From Candidatus Komeilibacteria bacterium RIFCSPHIGHO2_01_FULL_52_14 (GTDB taxonomy: Bacteria; Patescibacteriota; Patescibacteriia; UBA1558; 2-01-FULL-52-15): a stretch of 5,855 nt of DNA. Positions 1 through 5,855 of this stretch are shown one piece after another. A program made the translations under genes and the position numbers. A model generated the notes under the pieces. That model saw only the letters and a program-made list of their open reading frames with translations. It had not been told where the DNA came from and searched no databases. Location of the stretch: assembly GCA_001818365.1 (NCBI GenBank), contig MHKK01000006.1, positions 1 through 5,855 of the forward strand. The letters are read 5' to 3'. Positions within the stretch are counted from its first letter, which is position 1, and the number at the start of each line of letters is the position of its first letter.

Positions 1-1836
1 GTTAAAGAATTCGAAGCGTACCAACTCTCCCGTCCGAACAGTGGTAGCACTGCTTTTAATTTCAGGAGCGGCCGGGGGCGTGGTGTCGATCATGATTTTA
101 TAATGGGACACCTGTCCGTCACGATCTGATTTGCGAGGCATAATGTGGAAGTAGTAAACCCCGTCTTTATCGGCAGTGAGATCAATACTGGTCTGGGCCG
201 TGCTGAGTACTCTTGTTGGAGCCGTGTTCGTGTTTTGATCAAGGGCGTACAGGTACTCAGTATAGCCGGCAGGCCGAATCCAGTTGATATGAATATCTTT
301 TTTATTATACCAACGAGTTTGATTCGGGTGGGAGTAGGAAAATAACTCTACCCGATCCTTTTGTCCTTCTGGGATGAAGGTAATAATTTGATACGAACCG
401 TTGGTTACCGTGCGTAAAACATTGGTTCCCAGGCCGTCGTTGGCCAGCACTTGAGTATCGATACCGAATTGCAAATCGGTGATGCCGACTTTCAGCGGTT
501 GGACCAACAGGTCCGCCAAAACTGCCTGATCGCCCACAAATCCGTTTTTCTTACCGCATGCGATTGTCACTAAGCCGTTTTGGTTGTCAATCTGTTTCTC
601 AAGGGCAAACTCTTGACCACAGAACGAGTTGGTCAAGAGTATATCCTCAACCCGCAAAGCCTGTGGGTTGAACTGAACAACGGCCCGAGCGGCATTAATG
701 GCTTCCCCGCCGGTCGTAATTTTGATTGAGATCAGTTGCTGGCTGGTTAATTGCAACAGATCTGATTCAGGAGCAAAGGCAATGGTCGAATTATAGATTG
801 GCGTAGTCGGTTGGGCCAGGCTATATAACCGTTGATTGATAATCCAAGCAAGGGCGACCGAGCTTCCGACAACGGTAATGAATAAAATGACGGCAGCAAG
901 TATAGTACGGCGCAGGTTATTCTTGTGCTTGCGCTGACGAATTTTAATAACTAAGAGTGAAAGTAAGATCCCGGGCGAGATCGCCATGACAGAGTTGAAG
1001 CCTGTACTCACCGGTGTGAGTACGATCATGCCGCCGACATCGCCATTCTGGTTAGCCAATTTTATGTTGAGGACGTGAAAAATAGTATTGCCAAGGCGAA
1101 GATGGTTTCCCAACAGTCCTGATGTTGTTTGTTGTACCGCGTCAGAGCCCTGGCTGAAATATATTTTAAGCAAACGTTGTGTTTCAGGATCTTGAAAGCT
1201 CGCTCCGTAAACCCCGGTTGTTTTAGAGTAGAAGACGATTTCCCTGCCCGATTCGAGGTATTTTTTTTGAAAGTTCTGCGCATAGTGATCATCGAGCAGG
1301 TAGCCACCGAAAAGCGCTCCCTGAACTTCTCCGTTCTTTAGAATTGGCACGGCGCTGTTAATCAGGAGCGGGAAGTTTCTTCCTTCCCCGACCATAACCG
1401 TGGTCTGGCCTTGGGCGGCAAGCTGTCCCCACGGTGTTGTCTGAAAAACGTAATCACCGGTTCTCGGAGAGGGTATTCGCGCCATGGCGACGCCTTCTTT
1501 ATTGACCGCGACCATGGTCGTAAGGTCATATTTTTTCCCCAGGTCATTGAGAATACGAGAAGCACTAATCTGATTGTTGCTGGCAATGTAGTTATCAATC
1601 GCATGCTCGTTGACGGCTGCCGTGGTCTGTTGTAAAGCCATTTCCATTTCATGCTTAAAGTCCTGTTCAATCGCAGGCATTACTTTTTTGACTAACGTGG
1701 CATGAATAATTAAATGGGAACTCCCCGCAACGACAAAAAAGAACAGAGGCAGTATAAGTACAAACAGCCCAAGGATTATACCCTTCCCCATATGAAAGGA
1801 TATTAAACTTCTAATTTTTTTGAATACATCAGGCAT
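1..1836 (-). CDS. Membrane protein with Cache-like sensor, cohesin-like and Fn3-like domains (3' end cut off by the window)
   Basis: I translated 612 uninterrupted codons from the ATG at 1836-1834 to the left edge; the stop lies outside. An in-frame TGA two codons upstream makes this the longest possible start. Visible order: basic N-terminus; membrane span about residues 19-38 (IILGLFVLILPLFFFVV); an extracytoplasmic region about 45-275 whose 'VAVNKEGVAMARIPSP', 'GDYVFQTTPWG' and 'VPILKNGEVQGALFGGYLLD' stretches look like a double-Cache ligand sensor; a second span about 280-297; a short basic loop (KIRQRKHKNNLRR); a third span about 311-332; a cohesin-like beta domain about 345-470 ('INAARAVVQFNPQALRVEDI', with cysteines near 405 and 426 that could pair); an Fn3/Ig-like domain about 495-585; and the start of another after 'DTTPP'. 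By the positive-inside rule both large regions lie outside the membrane. No kinase, HAMP or methyl-accepting segment is seen in the visible part. Ligand and role are unknown; surface sensing or attachment is inference. Confidence 0.85.
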   Translation of the reverse strand, partial: MPDVFKKIRSLISFHMGKGIILGLFVLILPLFFFVVAGSSHLIIHATLVKKVMPAIEQDFKHEMEMALQQTTAAVNEHAIDNYIASNNQISASRILNDLGKKYDLTTMVAVNKEGVAMARIPSPRTGDYVFQTTPWGQLAAQGQTTVMVGEGRNFPLLINSAVPILKNGEVQGALFGGYLLDDHYAQNFQKKYLESGREIVFYSKTTGVYGASFQDPETQRLLKIYFSQGSDAVQQTTSGLLGNHLRLGNTIFHVLNIKLANQNGDVGGMIVLTPVSTGFNSVMAISPGILLSLLVIKIRQRKHKNNLRRTILAAVILFITVVGSSVALAWIINQRLYSLAQPTTPIYNSTIAFAPESDLLQLTSQQLISIKITTGGEAINAARAVVQFNPQALRVEDILLTNSFCGQEFALEKQIDNQNGLVTIACGKKNGFVGDQAVLADLLVQPLKVGITDLQFGIDTQVLANDGLGTNVLRTVTNGSYQIITFIPEGQKDRVELFSYSHPNQTRWYNKKDIHINWIRPAGYTEYLYALDQNTNTAPTRVLSTAQTSIDLTADKDGVYYFHIMPRKSDRDGQVSHYKIMIDTTPPAAPEIKSSATTVRTGELVRFEFFN

Positions 1837-1861
1837 TGATCAGGGTGTGAACAATACTGTA

Positions 1862-1890
1862 ATCATAGCATAAATAGAGTTTTTGGTCGG
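1862..1890 (-). promoter_or_regulatory. Probable extended -10 promoter for the Cache/cohesin membrane protein
   Basis: On the minus strand TGCTATGAT (an extended -10, hexamer at 1867-1862) lies 17 bp after CCGACC (1890-1885), which shares only GAC with the -35 consensus. Transcription would start near 1855, leaving a leader of about 20 nt. That leader has no Shine-Dalgarno sequence. The extended TGn element could offset the weak -35. Confidence 0.45.
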
Positions 1891-1914
1891 ACGGTTGTAC
1901 TGCCTGTGTTGCCT

Positions 1915-1956
1915 GGGTTAGAACAGGCTCTCTCGTCATAATCCTGGTTCTAACCC
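1915..1956. repeat. Strong inverted repeat of unknown function between typA and the membrane-protein gene
   Basis: GGGTTAGAAC at 1915-1924 pairs perfectly with GTTCTAACCC at 1947-1956. The stem continues with AGG (1925-1927) against CCT (1943-1945), leaving G1946 bulged and a 15-nt loop. No T-run follows on either strand, so it is not a typical intrinsic terminator. It may be nested in a larger fold, because CTGCCT (1900-1905) and AGGCAG (1987-1992) are complementary and a weak hairpin, CAGT/ACTG, lies at 1959-1979. It sits upstream of the predicted promoter of the minus-strand gene. It could be a regulator-binding dyad, a small RNA, or a dispersed repeat. Confidence 0.6.
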
Positions 1957-1998
1957 CGCAGTAGTGCTTCACGCCACTGAGGAGGTAGGCAGAAAGCC

Positions 1999-2035
1999 AA
2001 AAAAATCACTAGCGAGTGCTAATGATTTTTTTTTT
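1999..2035 (-). terminator. Intrinsic terminator of typA
   Basis: Read on the minus strand, AATCATTAGC (2027-2018), loop ACTC and GCTAGTGATT (2013-2004) form a 10-bp stem with one G-U wobble, followed by a T-run at 2005-1999. On the plus strand the same position would be a C-A mismatch, so the hairpin fits minus-strand transcription better. It begins right at the typA stop codon, whose last bases lie in the A-rich 5' side of the hairpin. Confidence 0.8.
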
Positions 2036-3857
2036 ACAGATCCTGCGCAGCAGCGCGTCTGCGTGAATGAGTATCGAGGATAGCTTTGCGGATGCGGATG
2101 CTCTTGGGCGTCACTTCCACGAGCTCGTCATCGCCGATATATTCCAGCGCATTCTCAAGCTGCATATCACGCGGTTTTTCCAACTGGACCGATGCACCGT
2201 CGCCTTTGCTCCGCATGTTTGACATCTTTTTTGCTTTGCAGGGATTGACTTCCATATCTTCCGCACGGGCATTCGCACCGATGACCATGCCCACATACAC
2301 ATCAACGGTCGGCCCGATAAAAAGCACGCCGCGTTCCTGCAGGTTTGCGAGTGAATAGCCCATGCTCGTACCCGCTTCCATTGCTATGAGCGAGCCGTGG
2401 GCCGCAGTCGCAAGATCGCCGATCTTTGGGCGATATCCCAGGAGTAGCGAATTGATAATGCCCTGTCCCTTCGTATCGGTAATAAATTCGTTGCGGTAGC
2501 CGATAAGCCCTCTTGTCGGAATTTCAAAATCCATATACGCCGTACCGTGCTCAACGCGCATATCTTTCATTTCACCCTTACGCTTCCCCATCTTTTCTAT
2601 GATGATGCCGGACGACTTTTCCGGAGCTTCTATTGAAACGAGTTCAAACGGCTCCTGTTGCTTTCCGTCAACTTCTTTAAAAATTACCTGCGGCCGAGAA
2701 ACCTGGAGCTCGTAGCTCTCGCGGCGCATTTTTTCAATCAAAATAGCCAAATGCAGTTCGCCGCGGCCGGATACGACAAAGGCACCCTCGCCTGTTCCGC
2801 GCTCAACGCGCAGCGCAACGTCATTTTGCAGTTCGCGATCGAGCCGTTCTTCAAGATTTCGAGAGGTTGAATATGTCGCTTCGGTTCCTGCCAGCGGAGA
2901 GGTGTTGACGCCGAATGTCATTTTGACGGTTGGCTCCTCGATTGACAGCGGAGGCAATGCGATGGGATGCTCCGCATCGGCGATCGTTTCGCCGATCGTA
3001 ATGTCGTCGATGCCCGCGACGACAACGATCTCCCCGGCTGCTGCTTGGGAGACCTGGACTTTATCCAAACCCTTGAACGTCATAAGCCCGGTAATTTTCG
3101 CCGGTACGATGGTTCCCTCGCGATTGATGTGCACCACGCGTTCGCCGTCTTCCACATGTCCGTTCATCACACGGCCGATGCCGACCTTACCCTTATAATT
3201 ATCATATTGAACGTTCACGACCGATATCTGCAGCGGCTTCTCGCGGTCTCCTTTCGGAGCGGGAGCTTCGGCGATGATGCAATCGAAGATCGGAATGATC
3301 GATTTCATCGAGGCCATATCGTGTTCCGTGCCCGCAACGCCGTGCAACGCCGATGCATAGAGAACCGGAAAATTCGCCTGGCTGTCGGAAGCGCCCAACT
3401 CCACGAACAAATCGAACGTATGGTTTAACACCCACTCGGGCCGGGCATCCTTGCGATCGACTTTATTGATAACGAGGATAATTTTGTGACCTGCATCAAT
3501 GGCCTTCTTGAGAACGAATTTCGTCTGCGGCATGGGCCCCTCTTTGGCATCCACCAAAAGAAGACACGCGTCAACCAGATTCATGATGCGCTCCACCTCG
3601 CCGCCAAAATCCGCATGCCCCGGCGTGTCGACGATGTTTATCTTGACGCCCTTCCACTCGATAGCCGCGTTCTTGCTGAAAATAGTGATACCGCGTTCGC
3701 GCTCCAATTCATTGCTGTCAAGAATCGTCGTGCCCTGCGCGTCAGCGTCGCGAAACGTGTTCGACTGCTTCAAAAGCGCATCGACCAGAGTGGTTTTGCC
3801 GTGGTCAACGTGAGCGATGATCGCGATATTTCGAATTGTGCTTTGCCGTTCATCCAT
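2034..3857 (-). CDS. typA: Translational GTPase TypA/BipA
   Basis: Complete 607-residue protein, the usual length for this family. It is a ribosome-binding GTPase related to EF-G and LepA; in well-studied bacteria it helps large-subunit assembly and growth under stress such as cold. All GTPase motifs are visible: G1 AHVDHGKT (15-22), G2 RGIT (55-58), G3 DTPGH (77-81), G4 NKVD (131-134) and G5 SAL (169-171). The catalytic His of the elongation-factor type is H81. A beta-barrel domain II follows (about 205-300), then EF-G III-like (about 305-385, containing SGRGELHLAILIE) and EF-G V-like (about 395-480, with RGLIGYRNEF) domains, and the BipA-specific C-terminal domain (about 485-607, with the conserved KAKKMSNMRS). 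LepA is excluded by this C-terminus. The start fits because the GTPase core begins at residue 9. The promoter lies so close that almost no leader remains. The gene is flanked by terminators and is probably monocistronic. Confidence 0.98.
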   Translation of the reverse strand: MDERQSTIRNIAIIAHVDHGKTTLVDALLKQSNTFRDADAQGTTILDSNELERERGITIFSKNAAIEWKGVKINIVDTPGHADFGGEVERIMNLVDACLLLVDAKEGPMPQTKFVLKKAIDAGHKIILVINKVDRKDARPEWVLNHTFDLFVELGASDSQANFPVLYASALHGVAGTEHDMASMKSIIPIFDCIIAEAPAPKGDREKPLQISVVNVQYDNYKGKVGIGRVMNGHVEDGERVVHINREGTIVPAKITGLMTFKGLDKVQVSQAAAGEIVVVAGIDDITIGETIADAEHPIALPPLSIEEPTVKMTFGVNTSPLAGTEATYSTSRNLEERLDRELQNDVALRVERGTGEGAFVVSGRGELHLAILIEKMRRESYELQVSRPQVIFKEVDGKQQEPFELVSIEAPEKSSGIIIEKMGKRKGEMKDMRVEHGTAYMDFEIPTRGLIGYRNEFITDTKGQGIINSLLLGYRPKIGDLATAAHGSLIAMEAGTSMGYSLANLQERGVLFIGPTVDVYVGMVIGANARAEDMEVNPCKAKKMSNMRSKGDGASVQLEKPRDMQLENALEYIGDDELVEVTPKSIRIRKAILDTHSRRRAAAQDL

Positions 3858-3868
3858 AGAACTGGAAA

Positions 3869-3897
3869 AGTATACGAGGATTGGAGCGTTATGTCAA
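3869..3897 (-). promoter_or_regulatory. Near-consensus sigma70-type promoter of typA
   Basis: On the minus strand a perfect -35 TTGACA (3897-3892) is followed after exactly 17 bp by TATACT (3874-3869), which matches the -10 consensus at five of six positions. Transcription would begin near 3863-3862, only about 5 nt before the typA ATG at 3857. This implies a leaderless or almost leaderless mRNA. Confidence 0.8.
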
Positions 3898-3917
3898 TCA
3901 TCAATTCGGATTCACAT

Positions 3918-3947
3918 AAAAAGCAGGGCCGTGTAGCCCCGCTTTTT
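3918..3947 (-). terminator. Intrinsic terminator of the small membrane-anchored protein gene
   Basis: On the minus strand AAAAAGCGGGGC (3947-3936), loop TACACG and GCCCTGCTTTTT (3929-3918) form a GC-rich stem with one G-U wobble, extended by A-T pairs and ending in five T residues. It lies 20 bp past the stop codon at 3967. The plus-strand version has one A-C mismatch, but also ends in T residues, so weak activity in that direction is possible. It insulates typA from the gene upstream. Confidence 0.85.
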
Positions 3948-3966
3948 CGTGTTTTCAATCTCGTTG

Positions 3967-4530
3967 TTATGGCTCAACAGTGATCTTTGTAATATTATAC
4001 TGATAGAAATCGCCCATCTGGCAGTTGATCGAATATTGCCGCGACTGCGTTACTATTGGCAAGGTGACGAATACCATATCATATCCGTTGAGCATAATGC
4101 TCGCGTTACCGATCGTGATAAGTTGCGGATCGGGAGATCTGCCGTCAAGCATAATGGTCGTACCGCCCTTGAACCGTGCTCCGATGAGCGGCGATGTCAC
4201 CATGCAGTTATCGAATTGAAAGCGGACGTCGGAGTAATTTGCTACCGCGATCTGATACGTATCCGTCTGTTTTGGCTCCCAGTGAGAAATACGCAACCCG
4301 GCGGTGACAATAGCGCGGGACGCATTACTCGTTGCGGGACTTTCTTCCTGTGCAACGGTTGCCATCTGAACGTTCCCCGATTCATTCTGCATCTCCGGTT
4401 GTCCGTGGCTCGGAGTATCTGCGATCCGGGTACCGTAGTGCCGGGCTAATTGTCGTGAGACAACGATCCCTCCGGCGGCCATCAGACACAGCGATCCTAT
4501 AAACAGTGCTTGCTTGTACCGCATTCTCAT
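3967..4530 (-). CDS. Hypothetical membrane-anchored extracytoplasmic protein
   Basis: I do not recognise this 187-residue protein. It begins MRMRYKQ, then has one hydrophobic segment (about residues 8-25, ALFIGSLCLMAAGGIVV) that should act as a signal anchor or uncleaved signal peptide. C15 is not in a convincing lipobox. A polar, low-complexity linker follows (about 36-72, rich in Gln, Glu, Ser, Asn), then a C-terminal domain (about 73-187) with short alternating hydrophobic strands suggesting a beta fold. C109 and C170 are its only cysteines, and since the domain should lie outside the cytoplasm they may form a disulfide. The minus-strand reading was preferred to a 166-residue plus-strand frame over the same bases (3949-4449) because it has a clear N-terminal membrane segment and ends just before a matching terminator. 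It is divergent from the VOC gene. A second start at M3 is possible. No function is proposed. Confidence 0.75.
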   Translation of the reverse strand: MRMRYKQALFIGSLCLMAAGGIVVSRQLARHYGTRIADTPSHGQPEMQNESGNVQMATVAQEESPATSNASRAIVTAGLRISHWEPKQTDTYQIAVANYSDVRFQFDNCMVTSPLIGARFKGGTTIMLDGRSPDPQLITIGNASIMLNGYDMVFVTLPIVTQSRQYSINCQMGDFYQYNITKITVEP

Positions 4531-4553
4531 ATGAGTATTGTTAATTGCTCTTC

Positions 4554-4562
4554 TGCTATATT
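4554..4562 (+). promoter_or_regulatory. Possible extended -10 element for the VOC gene
   Basis: TGCTATATT is a TGn extended -10 with a hexamer matching five of six consensus bases. TTGTTA at 4538-4543 resembles a -35, but the spacer is only 13 bp. A start near 4569 would leave a leader of about 74 nt. A competing candidate is TGTTACACT (4615-4623), closer to the gene, which would give a leader of about 13 nt. I cannot choose firmly between them. Confidence 0.3.
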
Positions 4563-4642
4563 CTGACGCCGATAAGCGCCTTTCCTTACCGTTCTGTTAT
4601 TCTTTTTCTGCCGATGTTACACTGGTAGTGAACGACAAACAA

Positions 4643-5032
4643 ATGAAACAACCAAATCATAATGTCGTCGGGTGGTTTGAAATTCCGGTACGGAATATGG
4701 GGCGGGCAAGCAAATTTTACGAGGCGGTTTTTGACATAAAACTGCAGCCGCTGCATCTGGGCCCTTTGGACATGGCGTTATTCCCCGGCGTCGAGAAGAG
4801 CATGGGATCAAGCGGATCGCTCATACAACATGAATTCTATACGCCCTCCGCGGACGGTGTTCTTATCTACTTCACGGCGTTCTCTGGTGACGTCGCAACC
4901 GAACTAAGCCGCGTTGAGGCGGCCGGCGGCACAGTGCTTGTTCCAAAAAAATTGATCTCAAAAGAACTCGGGCACATGGGGGTGTTTGTGGATACCGAAG
5001 GCAATCGGATCGCCGTACACTCGAGGACGTAA
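4643..5032 (+). CDS. VOC (vicinal oxygen chelate) superfamily, glyoxalase-like protein
   Basis: The protein has 129 residues from the ATG at 4643. An in-frame ATG at 4538 would add 35 residues unlike the family, and the fold should begin at 'NVVGWFEIPV', so the inner start was chosen. It has two beta-alpha-beta-beta-beta modules: the first about 7-66 (FEIPVRNMGRASKFYEAVF), the second about 72-127, ending in the typical 'VDTEGNRIAVHS'. The 'VEAAGGTVLVPKK' stretch (91-103) is also characteristic of the small glyoxalase-like group related to lactoylglutathione lyase (COG3324 type). By hand alignment to E. coli glyoxalase I, the four metal-ligand positions (H5, E56, H74, E122) are W11, Q62, L74 and A124, so true glyoxalase I activity is doubtful. 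The substrate is unknown. It is followed on the same strand, after a gap of about 117 bp, by the TfoX-domain gene. Confidence 0.9.
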   Translation: MKQPNHNVVGWFEIPVRNMGRASKFYEAVFDIKLQPLHLGPLDMALFPGVEKSMGSSGSLIQHEFYTPSADGVLIYFTAFSGDVATELSRVEAAGGTVLVPKKLISKELGHMGVFVDTEGNRIAVHSRT

Positions 5033-5061
5033 GGCGTTCCGAAAATGGAAACTTTGAGGTC

Positions 5062-5089
5062 TTGACAATCACTACAACGGGTGTATGAC
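5062..5089 (+). promoter_or_regulatory. Probable promoter of the TfoX-domain gene
   Basis: A perfect -35 TTGACA (5062-5067) is followed after 16 bp by TATGAC (5084-5089), which has four of six -10 consensus bases. The predicted transcription start, about 5096, falls on an in-frame GTG. This would give either a leaderless message or a leader of about 54 nt before the ATG at 5150. It argues against the more upstream GTG at 5081, which lies inside the promoter. Confidence 0.5.
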
Positions 5090-5149
5090 GAAGGTGTGGA
5101 CTCGTTCATCCGGGATGAGGATTTACCGCATCCCACAGATGATACCTCG

Positions 5150-5485
5150 ATGTTGCAGCCAGATCGCTTCAAAGAAGAAGTTGCCGATCGGCTCCAATGT
5201 ATTGCCGGCATTTATTGCGTGCGAACATTCCGTCATTGGGGCTTGTACGACCGCGGGCATTTTATCGGGATCATTGCCGAGGGAAAACTGTATCTGCGCA
5301 CCAACGCCATAACGCGCCAGCGGTATGTTGATTTGGGAATGGTTCCGTATCACGAGAGTGACCGTACGCTGCGAAGATTTTACCAGGTGCCGACGCACGT
5401 CGTACGCGATACGCGGGTATTGGTGGAATGGACCCGGGATGCATCGGCAGTGAGAAACACCATTTCACAAGGTCCGTTTGTTTGA
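5150..5485 (+). CDS. TfoX N-terminal-domain protein
   Basis: The protein has 111 residues from the ATG at 5150. Almost the whole chain is one TfoX_N-type domain (about 6-105). It opens with an amphipathic helix (FKEEVADRLQCIAGI, 7-21), then the hallmark strands VRTFRHWGLYDRGHFIGIIAEGKLYLR (24-50, in which 'GLY...G..IGII..GKLYL' is the family pattern) and the later 'GMVPYHESD' and 'VLVEWTRDA' segments. TfoX of gamma-proteobacteria regulates natural competence. Stand-alone N-terminal domains such as this one are widespread and mostly uncharacterised, so a competence role is not claimed. No TfoX C-terminal domain is present. In-frame GTG codons at 5096 and 5081 give longer versions with an acidic extension outside the domain. 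The ATG was preferred because it starts just before the domain, but GTG 5096 is possible given the promoter position. Confidence 0.85.
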   Translation: MLQPDRFKEEVADRLQCIAGIYCVRTFRHWGLYDRGHFIGIIAEGKLYLRTNAITRQRYVDLGMVPYHESDRTLRRFYQVPTHVVRDTRVLVEWTRDASAVRNTISQGPFV

Positions 5486-5487
5486 TC

Positions 5488-5527
5488 AAAAAAATTCGAA
5501 AGCGCGTTAGCGATTTTCGATTTTTTT
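5488..5527. terminator. Bidirectional intrinsic terminator between convergent genes
   Basis: An A-run at 5488-5494 and a T-run at 5521-5527 flank an imperfect stem with CGC/GCG at the tip around the loop GTTA (5506-5509). It lies two bases after the TfoX-domain stop and two bases before the Fur-family stop. A hairpin with A on one side and T on the other can end transcription arriving from either gene. Confidence 0.8.
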
Positions 5528-5529
5528 AT

Positions 5530-5855
5530 CTACTTCTTTGCGCACTGCGCACAGAGACCAAAAAGCTCCAATGAATGCTCCGTTACTTTGGAAAATGAAG
5601 GGGTTCTCCTGAGCACGCGCGAAATTAATTTCGTTACATCGCAATTCTCAAAATTCACCATCTTCCCGCAGTTCGTACAGGTAAAGTGATGGTGGTCTTT
5701 GGGGTCGTTGAGTTCGTAATGAGCGTGGCGGTGCTGAAAATCAACGTGCCGCAGAATCCCCGCGGCATGCAAATTCCGTAACGATCTATATATGGTTGCC
5801 ATATCCGGTGCCAACGAGCCCAGACGCTTTGTAATTTTTTCAACGGATAATGGTT
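5530..5855 (-). CDS. Fur-family metal-dependent transcriptional regulator (5' end cut off by the window)
   Basis: The last 107 residues are visible and the frame stays open to the right edge, so the true start is outside; the TTG at 5814 is internal. The visible part begins within the winged-helix DNA-binding domain ('LSVEKITKRLGSLAPDMATIYRSLRNL', with the recognition helix ATIYRSL). It passes through the wing (GILRHVDF...AHYEL) into the dimerisation domain. There 'DHHHF' supplies candidate regulatory metal ligands (about 5694-5686). CTNC (about 5679-5668) and CAQC (about 5553-5542) form the two CxxC pairs of the structural zinc site. These are the known features of Fur, Zur and PerR proteins; which metal or signal it senses cannot be told from this fragment. 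It converges on the TfoX-domain gene across a shared terminator. A full protein of about 135-150 residues is expected. Confidence 0.95.
   Translation of the reverse strand, partial: PLSVEKITKRLGSLAPDMATIYRSLRNLHAAGILRHVDFQHRHAHYELNDPKDHHHFTCTNCGKMVNFENCDVTKLISRVLRRTPSFSKVTEHSLELFGLCAQCAKK

Noticed and set aside
1062..1670. Several 70-100 residue open frames on both strands within the first gene
   Set aside because: A single 612-codon minus-strand frame with coherent membrane and domain structure covers the whole area, so these are out-of-frame shadows.
1900..1992. tRNA-like look ('GGTTAGAAC' resembling a D arm and 'GGTTCTAACC' resembling a T arm)
   Set aside because: The two segments pair with each other rather than forming separate arms. 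There is no 7-nt anticodon loop with a 5-bp stem, and the TTCTAAC segment lacks the conserved purine of a T loop.
2014..2022. GAGTGCTAA, identical to one half of the CIRCE element bound by the heat-shock repressor HrcA
   Set aside because: The partner half-site is missing at the required 9-bp spacing. The bases are part of the typA terminator hairpin at the end of a gene rather than at a promoter.
2967..3983. Long plus-strand open frames over typA (2967-3428 and 3486-3983)
   Set aside because: They are antisense to strongly conserved typA codons, have no recognisable domains, and are explained by the codon composition of the real gene.
3949..4449. 166-residue plus-strand open frame opposite the small anchored protein
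   Set aside because: It overlaps the terminator region at its start, shows no membrane or domain pattern, and conflicts with the better supported minus-strand gene.
4538..4642. N-terminal extension of the VOC protein from the ATG at 4538
   Set aside because: The extra 35 residues do not belong to the VOC fold and run across the predicted promoter elements. The ATG at 4643 sits just before the first strand.

Overview
The window looks like a piece of a chromosome from an uncultured bacterium, most probably a member of the Candidate Phyla Radiation (Patescibacteria). This is inferred from the style of the envelope protein at the left edge: a cohesin-like domain, then an Fn3-like repeat with a 'SHPNQTRWYNKKD' opening and a 'YYFHI...DTTPP' ending, a pattern common in those genomes. 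Two weaker supports are compact gene spacing and the lack of a clear Shine-Dalgarno sequence before any of the five visible starts. The standard genetic code fits. No rRNA, tRNA, CRISPR array, transposase or phage gene is visible.

Layout. Positions 1-1836 (minus) hold the first 612 codons of a large membrane protein that runs off the left edge: an N-terminal anchor, an extracytoplasmic Cache-like sensor, two more membrane spans, then cohesin-like and Fn3-like surface domains. Positions 1837-2033 are non-coding, with a probable promoter, a strong 10+3 bp inverted repeat of unknown role, and the terminator of the next gene. Positions 2034-3857 (minus) are typA/bipA, the translational GTPase, complete, with a near-consensus promoter so close to the ATG that the mRNA should be almost leaderless. 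Positions 3967-4530 (minus) encode a small membrane-anchored protein of unknown function followed by its own terminator. A divergent intergenic region (4531-4642) leads into two plus-strand genes: a VOC-superfamily (glyoxalase-like) protein at 4643-5032 and a TfoX N-terminal-domain protein at about 5150-5485. A hairpin terminator shared by both strands separates these from a Fur-family metalloregulator (minus) that enters from the right edge and ends at 5530.

The genes do not form an obvious pathway. Each minus-strand transcription unit appears to have its own terminator (1999-2035, 3918-3947, 5488-5527), so they are probably independent. The genuinely unusual items are the first gene, which joins a ligand sensor to surface adhesion-type domains with no cytoplasmic output domain, and the inverted repeat upstream of it.
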